Source: an uncultured Candidatus Melainabacteria bacterium
GTDB lineage: Bacteria > Cyanobacteriota > Vampirovibrionia > Gastranaerophilales > Gastranaerophilaceae
DNA: 39,330 nucleotides
NCBI GenBank assembly: GCA_934700335.1
Contig: CAKUXM010000013.1
Location: 1 to 39,330, forward strand
Direction of reading: 5' to 3'
The notes beneath the pieces were generated by a model. It was not told the origin of the DNA and did not search any database. It worked only from the letters and a program-made list of their open reading frames with translations. A program made the translations under genes and the position numbers. Every line of letters starts with the position of its first letter. The first letter of the stretch is position 1. Shown here piece after piece: positions 24,541 through 32,814 of this stretch.

Positions 24541-25235
24541 TTTTCTCTTGCCTGTTTTTCAATATTTTCGCTCGGAATTTTTATTTCAAAAACCGTTTCT
24601 TCATCGTTACTATCTACAGAGATTTCACCGTTCATTTTAGTAACCAAAACTTTTGTGATATACAAGCCTAGACCACTACCTTGAACTTTTCTAGTCAACG
24701 GATTATCAATTCTTGAAAACTTTTCAAAAATACTGTCAAAATCTTTTTTATCGATTTTAACACCGTTATCAATAACTTTTATAGATACAAATTCTGGATT
24801 TTTGTCAAAATCAGCTTTTACAGTAACTGTTGTATTAATATCAGAATATTTTGCAGCATTTTCAATCAAGTTTGTCATAACTTGTTGAAACTTATCGGTA
24901 TCAACCAAAATTTTTGGTAATTTATTATTGTAAGTAAAAATAAATTTATGATTTTTATATTGTTGTTTTACAATCTGAATAACATCTTCAATAAGTTTTT
25001 TTGCGCTAACAGTTTTAAAAATTAAATTTTCATTATTTTGAACTTTCAACATATTTTCAATTAAATGAATTAATCTATTTGATTGTTCTTCAATAATTTT
25101 GATAAATCGTTTTTTGCTCTCGTCGTCAAGTTTATCATAAGATTGCAACATAGTTTGAGCAAACCCTCTAATACTTGTTAAAGGAGTTCTTAATTCATGT
25201 GAAACTGTGGAAATAAAATCTTCGTATGATTGCAT
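24522..25235 (-). CDS. soluble sensor histidine kinase
   Basis: The 237-residue kinase consists only of a HisKA dimerisation domain with the SHELRTPL box (phospho-His13) and a HATPase_c domain with NLIENAAKYS (N box) and GSGLGL (G2). The G1 box reads DNGVKI instead of DNGxGI. No membrane segment or sensor domain is present, so it must receive its signal from a partner protein. The C-terminal ~20 residues are basic. Gene order (kinase then REC-GGDEF-REC, 19-base overlap) makes a two-component pair likely. TATAAT sits exactly 6 bases before the ATG, with no Shine-Dalgarno. Confidence 0.9.
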   Translation of the reverse strand: MQSYEDFISTVSHELRTPLTSIRGFAQTMLQSYDKLDDESKKRFIKIIEEQSNRLIHLIENMLKVQNNENLIFKTVSAKKLIEDVIQIVKQQYKNHKFIFTYNNKLPKILVDTDKFQQVMTNLIENAAKYSDINTTVTVKADFDKNPEFVSIKVIDNGVKIDKKDFDSIFEKFSRIDNPLTRKVQGSGLGLYITKVLVTKMNGEISVDSNDEETVFEIKIPSENIEKQAREKCSQTR

Positions 25236-25241
25236 AGTATT

Positions 25242-25247
25242 ATTATA
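25242..25247 (-). promoter_or_regulatory. -10 box of the histidine kinase gene (leaderless type)
   Basis: Minus strand TATAAT followed by AATACT and the ATG. The 22-base gap after the methyltransferase gene holds the whole element. No convincing -35 is visible. Confidence 0.5.
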
Positions 25248-25257
25248 CTCTTAAAAA

Positions 25258-26124
25258 TTATTTTACAGCATTTGCATAAATAGCTCTTGTAACAACTGTG
25301 ATTTGTCTACCTGTTAGATCATTTTTCAAATCTAAGATATAGTTATTTACATCTTCTGGTGAAAAATATTTTAGGTATCTTTCTCTAGTTGTTGGTCTAT
25401 CTGGCGCAGGAGGGTTATCAAACCATTGATCAACCATTGGTGCTGAGACCACATAAGATGATTCGACATTATTCAAATCAATTTGTCCGTCGGAAAAACC
25501 TGCTTTATCAAGATTTTCCGCAATTGTATTTTCATCAAAATTGCATAAAGAATCAGTTGCATCTGTCATAATTTTGTTTTCAACTTCTTTAAAAGCCTCA
25601 AATTTTCTGATATTTGCAGGATTAACTAATTCGCTATATCTTGTATTTGAGCGAATAATTGGTTCAAAGAATGAAAATCTACCACCTTTTTTCAAAACTC
25701 TGCAGATTTCTGAAATAGCTGATTGTTTATCGACGATATGTACCAAAACTGAACGCATAACTGCTTTATCAACGCTTTCATCTGGCAAATCAATTTTATC
25801 TGCTGGAGATTGAAGCATTCTGTAATTACCTTGAATATTTGCAGAATTAATAAATTTCTGACAAGAATCCAGGCAATCTTGAAACTTATCAGAAAAAATA
25901 ACGCAACCAGTACCATTCAAAACTTCTAAAGCTTTAAACGCCAAAAGACCAGTACCTGTTCCGATATCGATAACAGTCTCGCCTTGCTTGATTCTAGCAT
26001 TATTAATAATAATATCTCCAACAACTTGCAACCAATTAAGAGTTTGTTCTCTTTGTGCTTCTGACAAAGAGGCAAATCTTGTTTGAGATAACCATTGTGT
26101 CCAATTTTTACATGTATCGCTCAT
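25258..26124 (-). CDS. SAM-dependent methyltransferase
   Basis: This is a class I methyltransferase of 288 residues. Motif I is VIDIGTGTGLLAF (51-63), the post-I acidic residue is in IFSDKF, and the DLPDESVDKAVMRSVLVHI and LKKGGRFSFFEPI blocks correspond to motifs II and III of UbiE/methyltransf_11 enzymes. The N-terminal 40 residues (a Trp-rich helix region) and C-terminal 90 residues are less conserved. The substrate is unknown; a small molecule or lipid is more likely than nucleic acid because no RNA-binding domain is present. It lies 47 bases after tsaB and 22 bases before the kinase. Confidence 0.82.
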   Translation of the reverse strand: MSDTCKNWTQWLSQTRFASLSEAQREQTLNWLQVVGDIIINNARIKQGETVIDIGTGTGLLAFKALEVLNGTGCVIFSDKFQDCLDSCQKFINSANIQGNYRMLQSPADKIDLPDESVDKAVMRSVLVHIVDKQSAISEICRVLKKGGRFSFFEPIIRSNTRYSELVNPANIRKFEAFKEVENKIMTDATDSLCNFDENTIAENLDKAGFSDGQIDLNNVESSYVVSAPMVDQWFDNPPAPDRPTTRERYLKYFSPEDVNNYILDLKNDLTGRQITVVTRAIYANAVK

Positions 26125-26171
26125 AATTACTTATTTTAAACGAGTTTAAACAATTAAGCAAATATGTAAAT

Positions 26172-26795
26172 TTATTTACCAAAAACAGGTGGTGGTTGAA
26201 TATACAACGCTTTTAACTCGTTCGGTAAAATGGCATTATCTTTATTTTCGTAAGCTAATTCATTTAAAATCTTACCTAAATCATAGTTATCATTTTCGTA
26301 AACAATCGCATCAACAGCTAATGTTTCAGCCATACTCTTGTCAGCAATTATTTCAAAATCATCTTGTTCAAGAATAGATTTAACTTCACTTACGTTAACA
26401 AGTTTTATTTCATCATCATTGTAAACATAAGCCATAGAACGTCTTGCGTCCATAATTACTATTGATTTTTTATCTGATTTATTCAATTTAGAAAGAATTT
26501 TCAAGCTTTCAACAGGTACAATTTTAATATTCAATTCTTGTGCCATAACCTTCGCAACAGTTAATGCTGCTCTAATACCGGTAAAGCTTCCAGGTCCAAC
26601 ATTAACCCCAATCAAATCAACATCTTTTGGAGTTAAGTTATTCTCTTTTAAAATTTCTTTGATTGTTGAAAGTAAAAAAGCCGAATGGTAATTATCCTCA
26701 GTATTTTCAACAATTTTTGATGTTAGCAAATTTCCGTTATTTGAAATTGCAACATAAGTTTTATTTAAAGCTGTATCAAAATTAAGTAAAATCAT
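26172..26795 (-). CDS. tsaB: tRNA t6A synthesis protein TsaB
   Basis: TsaB is the non-catalytic partner of TsaD in making N6-threonylcarbamoyl-adenosine 37 on ANN-decoding tRNAs. The ASKHA-type start ILLNFDTALNKTYVAI and the strongly conserved GVNVGPGSFTGIRAALTVAK (63-82) identify it. At 207 residues it is near the usual length, with a typically variable C-terminal half. It overlaps tsaE by 14 bases, so the two are coupled; TsaC and TsaD are not in the window. Confidence 0.93.
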   Translation of the reverse strand: MILLNFDTALNKTYVAISNNGNLLTSKIVENTEDNYHSAFLLSTIKEILKENNLTPKDVDLIGVNVGPGSFTGIRAALTVAKVMAQELNIKIVPVESLKILSKLNKSDKKSIVIMDARRSMAYVYNDDEIKLVNVSEVKSILEQDDFEIIADKSMAETLAVDAIVYENDNYDLGKILNELAYENKDNAILPNELKALYIQPPPVFGK

Positions 26796-27264
26796 TATTC
26801 AACCCTTCAATAACGCTCAAGTACTTATCACCTCTTGCCGTAAATTCATAATTACGAGAATCGTCATCATTATAAGTAACGTTAATATCAATTCTATCAA
26901 AAGGTAACTGTTCATCAGAGAATTCAGCCCATTCTACAAAAGTAAAAATACCGTCTCTTGAATATTCTCTAAGTTCATCACTAATACTTGAAACACCAGT
27001 ATTTTCTAATCTATACAAATCAAAATGGTAAAAAGGAACTTTATTACCTGTTTTATATTCATTCAAGATAACAAAGCTTGGACTTGTAACCTTATCAGTA
27101 ATACCCATATCTTTTGCTAATAATTTTACAAACGCTGTTTTACCTGCACCAATTTCACCAAACAAACATACAAATATGCCATTTTGAATATGTTTGTTGA
27201 ACATTTTAGTTAAATGTGCTGTTTCTGTTAAATCTTTACATGTAGTTTTAAAATTATTGTTCAT
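26782..27264 (-). CDS. tsaE: tRNA t6A synthesis ATPase TsaE
   Basis: TsaE is a small P-loop ATPase that drives turnover of the TsaBD complex in t6A formation. It shows the Walker A loop GEIGAGKT (36-43), the family motif VTSPSFVILNEY (59-70) and YHFDLYRLE near 79-87 with the conserved Asp, then FVEWAEF near 115. Length 160 is normal. Its start overlaps the end of the GAF-GGDEF gene by 11 bases, so an RNA-modification pair is embedded in a signalling transcript. Confidence 0.93.
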   Translation of the reverse strand: MNNNFKTTCKDLTETAHLTKMFNKHIQNGIFVCLFGEIGAGKTAFVKLLAKDMGITDKVTSPSFVILNEYKTGNKVPFYHFDLYRLENTGVSSISDELREYSRDGIFTFVEWAEFSDEQLPFDRIDINVTYNDDDSRNYEFTARGDKYLSVIEGLNNDFT

Positions 27265-28678
27265 TTGTATATATTACAACCTTATTTCTGCCGTGAGTTT
27301 TTGCATCGTACAAGGCTTTATCCGCTCTTCTAAACAATTCTTCGCCTGTGATATCCTTGCTGAATTCGCTTACCCCTATACTAATCGTAACATTTATAGA
27401 ACCTTTGTCGCTGACTTCTGAAATATCAATAATATTTTGTTCGACAGAAGCTCTAAGTCTTTGTGCTACGCCGTAAGCTTCTTCAATCTTTGTGAATGGT
27501 AAAAGAATAGCAAACTCTTCGCCACCATATCGACTAGGAATATCTGATTCTCTAAGACTGTTTTTAATTGTATTAGAAACTTCTTTTAATACCGTATCGC
27601 CAGCAGCATGACCGTATGTATCATTTACGCTCTTGAAGAAGTCTATATCAATCATAATTGCGCAAAGTGGAATATTTTGTCTTATAGATGCTGCAACCTC
27701 TTGTCTTAAACGAATTTCAAATTGGTGTCTATTATTTATACCTGTTAAAGCATCTAGTGTTGCGTGTTTTAAAACTTCTGCGTAAATATTTGCTCTGTTT
27801 ATAGTTGCTGCGGCTTGTTTTGTAAGTTGGTCAAGGTATTCAATCTCTTTATTGTTTAACTTTTCCATACTTCCTCGAGCCACAATACAACCCAAAGTTT
27901 TATCTTCACCAATTAGAGGAAAAATACCAATTCTATCGTTATCAATCAAGAAATATTCTTTTTCTGTATCAACTCGACCCAACGCCGTAAGGATTTTCTT
28001 ATCCATACAAGCACTTGGCCATACTAAATTGTATTTGCCAGTTTCTTCTGATTTTAAGAAAATATAAATCAAATGTTCAATAATAAACTTATCAATCATT
28101 TCCCCAATCAGAGGAATGATATAGTTTAATTCGTATTGAGTTTCAATAATCTTTGCAATATTTTTCATTGCATCATGAAAATCAACATTCTTCTCCATTT
28201 TTTCATACAAAATTTTATTTTGTATTATCAATGAAGCAGCCGTACTAACAACATTCAACGCAATTACAATATCTTTTGATAATTTTGGCGTTTCTTCAAA
28301 ATTTATTTCAATTATTCCATACAATTTTGCATTTTTAATCAACGGGAATAAAATTGTGTTATTAGGTTCTAAAACAATATTTTCAGTAAATTCAGAATAA
28401 CCTTTGCCGTTAAAAATAAAAGCATCATCTCCAAAATTTTTATAGGCTGAGTAAAGACTTCTTGAATGTGAATCTTCATTCTTTTCGTCAATTACTAACC
28501 AACTTTTTGAAAAATTCCTAAGAGAATTTGTTGATTTATCAAAAATATAAATATTTAACTCTGACAGATTAATATGCTTTTTCAATACAGACATAATTTC
28601 ATCTGTAATGCTGTCCTCATATTTAATTTTAGATAGCGTGTTAGAAATATCTTCTAATAAATCTAATTCTTTAGTCAT
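27254..28678 (-). CDS. GAF-GAF-GGDEF diguanylate cyclase
   Basis: The 474-residue protein has two GAF-like sensory regions (about 20-150 and 170-290) and a GGDEF domain (about 305-470). The active site is intact as GGEEF (385-389), and an RESD inhibitory site precedes it at the canonical 5-residue spacing, so it should make c-di-GMP with product feedback. IDIDFFKSVNDTYGH holds the metal-binding Asp. No membrane segment is seen, so it senses a cytoplasmic signal. Its ATG overlaps the HDOD gene stop as TAATG, which places both in one translation-coupled unit. Confidence 0.93.
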   Translation of the reverse strand: MTKELDLLEDISNTLSKIKYEDSITDEIMSVLKKHINLSELNIYIFDKSTNSLRNFSKSWLVIDEKNEDSHSRSLYSAYKNFGDDAFIFNGKGYSEFTENIVLEPNNTILFPLIKNAKLYGIIEINFEETPKLSKDIVIALNVVSTAASLIIQNKILYEKMEKNVDFHDAMKNIAKIIETQYELNYIIPLIGEMIDKFIIEHLIYIFLKSEETGKYNLVWPSACMDKKILTALGRVDTEKEYFLIDNDRIGIFPLIGEDKTLGCIVARGSMEKLNNKEIEYLDQLTKQAAATINRANIYAEVLKHATLDALTGINNRHQFEIRLRQEVAASIRQNIPLCAIMIDIDFFKSVNDTYGHAAGDTVLKEVSNTIKNSLRESDIPSRYGGEEFAILLPFTKIEEAYGVAQRLRASVEQNIIDISEVSDKGSINVTISIGVSEFSKDITGEELFRRADKALYDAKTHGRNKVVIYTNEQ

Positions 28679-29871
28679 TAGTTAAAAAATCCCGTAATGT
28701 CTTTTACTTTTTCAACTTGTTCTGTTGTATAATTGTACAAGTCTTCCAAATTTTCTTGAGTTATATTAAACCTACTTAAAGTATCCTCTTCAAAAGGTTT
28801 TGTGTCAAGTAATTTACCTTTTACAACATAGTTAACAATTGTATCAGCAATATACACTAATGTACAAGCGAATTCGTAATCTTTGCTAAGTTGAGGAGTA
28901 TGATGATATAAACAAACTTCTGGGAAAACAGAAGGCAAATTCCAACTGTTCAAAACACTGTAAGCGATTTCACAATGGTTTATACCACAAGCTTCATCTT
29001 CAATCCTAAATTTCACACGATAATCGTCTTGCTCTTGAATTTGTGAATATACATTCAAATAATTATCGTAATCATATTGCGCAAGGATAATTTTTCCTAA
29101 ATCATGCAAAAATGCAATTGAAAAAATATCATGATGTGTAGACGAATCAATCAATCTTAAAAGATGTTTAGATGCCATAGCCGTCAACATGCAATGTCTC
29201 CAGAAATCTTCATAATCAAAAATTGTATTTTTTTGAGGGGAAAAGATTTTAAAAATACCCGCAGAAAGCACAATACCTCTAATTGTAGTAAACCCTAGTA
29301 CAACAATTGCTTGACGTATTGAAGTAATTTGTTTTTCAAAGCCATAAACGGCTGAATTAACTATTTTAAGAACTTTTGAAGTTAATCCTAAATCACCCGC
29401 AATAATTTTTGATAAAGTAAAAGCTGATGAATTATCGTCTTGAACCACTTCCATTACCTTTGTAACAACGTGAGGTAGAGACGGAATTTCTTTAATCTTA
29501 CTTTTTATTTCTGTGGTTTTTTGAAGAATATTCTTGTTTGCAACAGGTTCTCCTGTATTTTCTAAAAATATAATATCTATGCCAATTCTTTTTAATTCAT
29601 CTAAAATCCAATATCTGAAATCAGAATTTCTGCTGATAGAATTAGGATTTTGTGCAATTATTGTTTTAACAGAATCGTAATAATCATGGATTATATTAAT
29701 TAATACAGGTTTTGAAGTGTCATTTGATTCAAAACTTTCTGTAAAAAATCTATCAATACAAATGTCATACTGAAAAGCATAGTCCTCAATATTGGCTTTT
29801 TGTTTTTCAATTTCTTCGTAGAAATCGTTTTTTAAAGTCTTATAGCTTGATAGATACGCTAAAGTTTTCAA
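28678..29871 (-). CDS. HDOD signalling protein with serine-recombinase-like N-terminus (TTG start)
   Basis: Residues 120-330 form an HDOD domain (IPSLPHVVTKVMEVVQDD, then ITSIRQAIVVLGFTTIRGIV) with an HDLGK at 256-260; HDOD proteins act as signalling scaffolds, generally without phosphodiesterase activity. Residues 1-108 look like the resolvase fold of serine recombinases: QKANIEDYA (24-32), KPVL (54-57), NSISRN (77-82) where DRLSRN is expected, and IDIIFLEN (98-105). The catalytic Ser/Arg near residue 8 appear lost (YLSSYK), so this would be a dead recombinase fold reused for interaction (inference from eye alignment). The start is TTG, preceded by GAGGAAGAGGAA. Confidence 0.82.
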   Translation of the reverse strand: MKTLAYLSSYKTLKNDFYEEIEKQKANIEDYAFQYDICIDRFFTESFESNDTSKPVLINIIHDYYDSVKTIIAQNPNSISRNSDFRYWILDELKRIGIDIIFLENTGEPVANKNILQKTTEIKSKIKEIPSLPHVVTKVMEVVQDDNSSAFTLSKIIAGDLGLTSKVLKIVNSAVYGFEKQITSIRQAIVVLGFTTIRGIVLSAGIFKIFSPQKNTIFDYEDFWRHCMLTAMASKHLLRLIDSSTHHDIFSIAFLHDLGKIILAQYDYDNYLNVYSQIQEQDDYRVKFRIEDEACGINHCEIAYSVLNSWNLPSVFPEVCLYHHTPQLSKDYEFACTLVYIADTIVNYVVKGKLLDTKPFEEDTLSRFNITQENLEDLYNYTTEQVEKVKDITGFFN

Positions 29872-29899
29872 TTTCCTCTTCCTCTAGTACAACATTATT

Positions 29900-31045
29900 T
29901 TAGTCTTCTGCAAATAATTCTACAGGACATTCTTTAAATTTTTTGTTAATAATTTCATCAAGTTCTTCGTTAGCAACAATTTTACCATGAGTTAAACCAA
30001 CTGCATATTGTTCTTGATTATATTCTTCTTCAAGTTTTTCTAATCGTTTAACTCTTTCTAACTCAGCCTTGCTTAAATTTTTCTTTTCTTTTTCTGTCAA
30101 TTTTTGACCAAAGATTTTACCGTCAGCCATTTCTTTTGAAGCTTCTAAAAATGCTGATGTAGAAACTTCATTTAACACATTGAATATGTATAGTGCGTGA
30201 GAATATGGAGTTTTTGCAGTAGATACAATCATTGAAGCCTTTTGCATTTCGTCAAGAGATTCTTTGTAAAATTTCAAATGCTTTAATAAAATCCCTAAGT
30301 TGTAATGTGCTTCAAAACTCATGTGGTCAGCTTCAATAGCCTTACAATAATATTGACCAGCTTTGTTGTATTCTCTCAATAAATGATATACAAGTGCTAA
30401 ATTATAACTTGTATCATAATCATTCCCCAAAATCTTTAACGCATTTTCATAAGCTTCTGCGGATTTATTCAAATATTCTTTTGTAAGTCTGTATTCAGAT
30501 TGTGGCAAATAAATAGCTTTTTGTCTATATGTATGACCCATATTGTAATAAGCAATTGCCTTATTTAACTTAATACTCTTTCCTGTATTCATTACAAAAG
30601 GGATATAAAATCCTCTCTTTTTAGATTCCGTAATTTTTTGATATTGATCAATTGCTTCATCAAAATCACCAATCTTTTCAGAAAGAATAATACCTAAATT
30701 CATTCTCGCTAAAATATAATTGCTGTTCAGTTCAATAGCCTTGCTATAAGCATCAGTTGCGGCGAAATAGTCTTCGTATAAGACATACAAGTTACCTAAG
30801 TTATACCAAGCGTTGTAATGGCGGGGATAGAGTTCCAAACCTTTTCTGTAATAACTGATTGCATCTTGTAATTCTTGTTTTTTTAGAGCTTTATCGCCTT
30901 TGTAAATGTATACCATGCCGAGGGCTTTATCATATTCATGTTTTACTAAATCTTGCTTAAAAACACCAATAAAAATGCCACTCAGCAAAAATACAAGTAC
31001 TATTATTTTTGATAAATATTTTTTTATCTGCCCTAATCTTTCCAT
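29900..31045 (-). CDS. membrane-anchored TPR protein
   Basis: The 381-residue protein has one N-terminal membrane segment (about 12-30) followed by TPR-type helix pairs. Clear repeats include ALKKQELQDAISYYRKGLEL, NAWYNLGNLYVLYEDYFAA, ILARMNLGIILSEKIGDFDE, DTSYNLALVYHLLREYNKA and SFEAHYNLGILLKHLKFYKE. The C-terminal 90 residues are charged and non-TPR. It most likely scaffolds an envelope complex; no partner is identified. TGATACTAT lies 6 bases before the ATG, in the 12-base gap after the upstream TPR gene; its TGA is the stop of that gene. The two TPR genes are probably co-expressed. Confidence 0.85.
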   Translation of the reverse strand: MERLGQIKKYLSKIIVLVFLLSGIFIGVFKQDLVKHEYDKALGMVYIYKGDKALKKQELQDAISYYRKGLELYPRHYNAWYNLGNLYVLYEDYFAATDAYSKAIELNSNYILARMNLGIILSEKIGDFDEAIDQYQKITESKKRGFYIPFVMNTGKSIKLNKAIAYYNMGHTYRQKAIYLPQSEYRLTKEYLNKSAEAYENALKILGNDYDTSYNLALVYHLLREYNKAGQYYCKAIEADHMSFEAHYNLGILLKHLKFYKESLDEMQKASMIVSTAKTPYSHALYIFNVLNEVSTSAFLEASKEMADGKIFGQKLTEKEKKNLSKAELERVKRLEKLEEEYNQEQYAVGLTHGKIVANEELDEIINKKFKECPVELFAED

Positions 31046-31057
31046 ACTCTAATAGTA

Positions 31058-31729
31058 TCACAACTTTCTAAGAATAAGTTCATTGTAAATTTTTAAATAT
31101 TGTTCGGCTTTTTTCGTATTGTTTAATTTCTTGTATACAAAAGCTAAATTATAATAAACCTCTGACATATCTCTTTTGTTATCAATTGCACGTAGAAAAG
31201 AAGACTTAGCGTTTTTAAGTTTGCCAATCTTAACGTAAGCACAACCAATATTGTAATGCGCATACGCAAAATCATATTTATATTTTAAAGATTGCTTGTA
31301 TAATTTTATAGCCTCGATTGCGTTTTCATCTTCTAAATATAAATTACCTAAATTATAATAAGCTCTGTAGAAGGTTTTATCGGCAAGAATAGATTTTTGA
31401 TACATAAGAGCAGCATTATCAATATCTTTTTTATCTTGATAAATATTTCCCATTAATAACCAATCAAGTGCAGTCTTTTTAGTATCCTCTATTGATTTTA
31501 GAATTTTCAGAGCACCTTCAATATCATTTGCATTATATAAAACCATTGCATCTGCTGAAAGATTTTCTTGCTCTTCATTCGAAACCTCCTGAACTTCTCG
31601 GACAGGCTTTTTATTGAACAATTTAACCCTGTTAGTTTCTGTTTTTTTAGGTTCCGCAACTTCCTCTTCTGCAAATACAGGAAGAACGAAGATACTAAAT
31701 ATTATTGATAAAATCAAAAACTTTTTCAT
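31058..31729 (-). CDS. exported TPR protein
   Basis: From the ATG at 31729 the product is 223 residues with a standard signal peptide (MKKFLILSIIFSIFVLPVFA, cleavage expected before EEE at 21) and then a charged linker to about residue 60. At least four TPR units follow: ALDWLLMGNIYQDKKDIDNA, AYYNLGNLYLEDENAIEAI, AYAHYNIGCAYVKIGKLKNA and VYYNLAFVYKKLNNTKKAE. A periplasmic scaffold is likely. Longer starts up to 31795 are rejected because they bury the signal peptide. TATAAT sits exactly 6 bases before this ATG and there is no Shine-Dalgarno, suggesting a leaderless mRNA. It heads the 31729-22427 gene run. Confidence 0.85.
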   Translation of the reverse strand: MKKFLILSIIFSIFVLPVFAEEEVAEPKKTETNRVKLFNKKPVREVQEVSNEEQENLSADAMVLYNANDIEGALKILKSIEDTKKTALDWLLMGNIYQDKKDIDNAALMYQKSILADKTFYRAYYNLGNLYLEDENAIEAIKLYKQSLKYKYDFAYAHYNIGCAYVKIGKLKNAKSSFLRAIDNKRDMSEVYYNLAFVYKKLNNTKKAEQYLKIYNELILRKL

Positions 31730-31735
31730 ACAAAA

Positions 31736-31741
31736 ATTATA
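31736..31741 (-). promoter_or_regulatory. -10 box of the exported TPR gene (leaderless type)
   Basis: Minus strand TATAAT, then TTTTGT, then ATG. A TGGACG 17 bases upstream of the -10 matches the -35 consensus at four of six positions. Confidence 0.55.
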
Positions 31742-31769
31742 AATTAAATACATTCTGCCGTCCATAAAT

Positions 31770-31798
31770 TTGAAATAAGAAATTACATGTGTCATAAT
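31770..31798 (+). promoter_or_regulatory. strong candidate promoter reading away from the TPR gene
   Basis: TTGAAA (31770-31775), exactly 17 bases, CATAAT (31793-31798) with an extended TG two bases before. The predicted start is near 31805, about 20 bases before an intrinsic terminator. Confidence 0.55.
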
Positions 31799-31804
31799 CT
31801 TATA

Positions 31805-31867
31805 GATGTCTCTTTTACTTATATAGCCTTTATTTTATAGGGATAAAATAAAGGCTTTTTGTTTTTT
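31805..31867 (+). ncRNA. candidate ~60-nt RNA or attenuated leader
   Basis: The promoter above would produce a transcript of about 55-60 nt ending at the terminator hairpin at 31825-31856. No ORF with a start and ribosome site fits in it. It could be an independent small RNA, or a leader whose terminator controls read-through into the Met/Gln-rich gene at 31996. Confidence 0.4.
31825..31867 (+). terminator. intrinsic terminator with no upstream + strand gene
   Basis: Perfect 14-base stem AGCCTTTATTTTAT (31825-31838) with its complement at 31843-31856 and a 4-base loop, followed by TTTTGTTTTTT. The T tract shows it acts on + strand transcripts, yet only minus-strand genes lie immediately to the left. 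Confidence 0.8.
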
Positions 31868-31925
31868 ATATTAAGATATGTTAAGCATAGATTTGAGTAA
31901 AAAGCAATTTTTAAAGGAAGAATTT

Positions 31926-32715
31926 GTTTAATAAGATGTAAGGTTTAGGTTATAAAAAGTCTGCAAAGACGAAAAGTTAAAAAGGTGGTTTGGTTATGAT
32001 GAATTACGGTATGAATCCTATGTTTGGTACAGACATTATGGCTTCTGGTATGATGAATCCAATGATGATGGGTGGGTTCTACAATCCAGCTACTCAAATT
32101 AACTATATGAACCAAATGGATCAATATGCAATAGATAGACAAGTTAAATTATACAGAAATCAAAACAATGCTCAATTCCAAATGTCTGCTCAAACTGATG
32201 GAATTTCAAAACAAGTTCAAGTTTTAGCTGAAAAAGCTCAAGGCAACAAACAAAATGCTGTTCAAGCAGCTTACAACAAATTAGTTGCATCTGTTAAAGA
32301 TTCTTATGGTGCACAATTACAAGGTACTGCTGAAGAAAAAGAAGCTCAAGCAAGAGCTTATGCTGAAAGAATTTATGCTCAACAAACTGGTTCTTTATTA
32401 ACTGATGATATCAGAGCTAACGCTGGTGGTTCTTTCATTGAAGGTTTCAAACAAGTTGTTACTCTTGGTTTAGGCAACAGAAGAACTTCTGAAGAAAACG
32501 TTGCTAAAATCAACGGCACTGCTGTAAGCACTGGTGAAAGTGCTAAAAAATATTTAGGTTACGCAGCAGGTGGTGCTACTCTAGCTCTTGGCGGAACAAT
32601 GTTATATAAATACTCTAACCCTATCTTGAAAGGCTTAGGTGCTATTGCTAAATTCTTGTTTACTAAAGCTGCTTAATCAAAATTTTTAAACCATAACCAT
32701 TAATTAAACCAAAAC
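31926..32715 (+). repeat. tandem duplication, copy 1
   Basis: About 790 bases, including ~70 bases of leader, one whole gene and ~40 bases of 3' flank, recur 889 bases downstream (32815-33604). By eye the copies are identical over the first ~630 bases and then differ at several scattered bases. Confidence 0.95.
31996..32676 (+). CDS. Met/Gln-rich protein with C-terminal membrane segment, copy 1
   Basis: I do not recognise this 226-residue protein. The first ~30 residues are very rich in Met, Gly and Asn (MMNYGMNPMFG, then MASGMMNPMMMGG). A Gln/Ala-rich helical middle follows (about 45-130; QVQVLAEKAQGNKQNAVQAA), then a hydrophobic Gly/Ala stretch (about 187-205, YLGYAAGGATLALGG) and a second hydrophobic end (KGLGAIAKFLF). 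AAAGGTGG (31981-31988) sits 7 bases before the ATG at 31996. A near-identical copy follows at 32885. Codons are uniform and favour common ones, hinting at high expression. A surface or secreted structural role is possible but unproven. Confidence 0.82.
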   Translation: MMNYGMNPMFGTDIMASGMMNPMMMGGFYNPATQINYMNQMDQYAIDRQVKLYRNQNNAQFQMSAQTDGISKQVQVLAEKAQGNKQNAVQAAYNKLVASVKDSYGAQLQGTAEEKEAQARAYAERIYAQQTGSLLTDDIRANAGGSFIEGFKQVVTLGLGNRRTSEENVAKINGTAVSTGESAKKYLGYAAGGATLALGGTMLYKYSNPILKGLGAIAKFLFTKAA

Positions 32716-32720
32716 TAAAC

Positions 32721-32762
32721 TAACAAAAGGTCGGATTTCAAAAGAATTTCGACCTTTTGTTA
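32721..32762 (+). terminator. terminator after duplicate copy 1
   Basis: A 13-base stem TAACAAAAGGTCG (32721-32733) pairs with CGACCTTTTGTTA (32750-32762). The sequence is unrelated to the terminator of copy 2, so it lies outside the duplicated unit. Confidence 0.7.
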
Positions 32763-32814
32763 CGAAATATTAAGAAGAAAATATCCAAAAAGGCAATATT
32801 TCAGAAGAAAAAAC

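Noticed and set aside
28678..29871. Active site-specific recombinase
   Set aside because: The resolvase-like region lacks the catalytic Ser/Arg set and any DNA-binding domain; an HDOD domain follows instead.
31730..31795. N-terminal extension of the exported TPR protein
   Set aside because: It would bury a standard signal peptide in the middle of the protein, and the extension has no ribosome site.
31945..32142. His-rich minus-strand ORF opposite each duplicated gene
   Set aside because: It is a reverse shadow of Met-rich ATG codons (CAT read on the other strand) with no ribosome site. Its presence in both copies only reflects the duplication.
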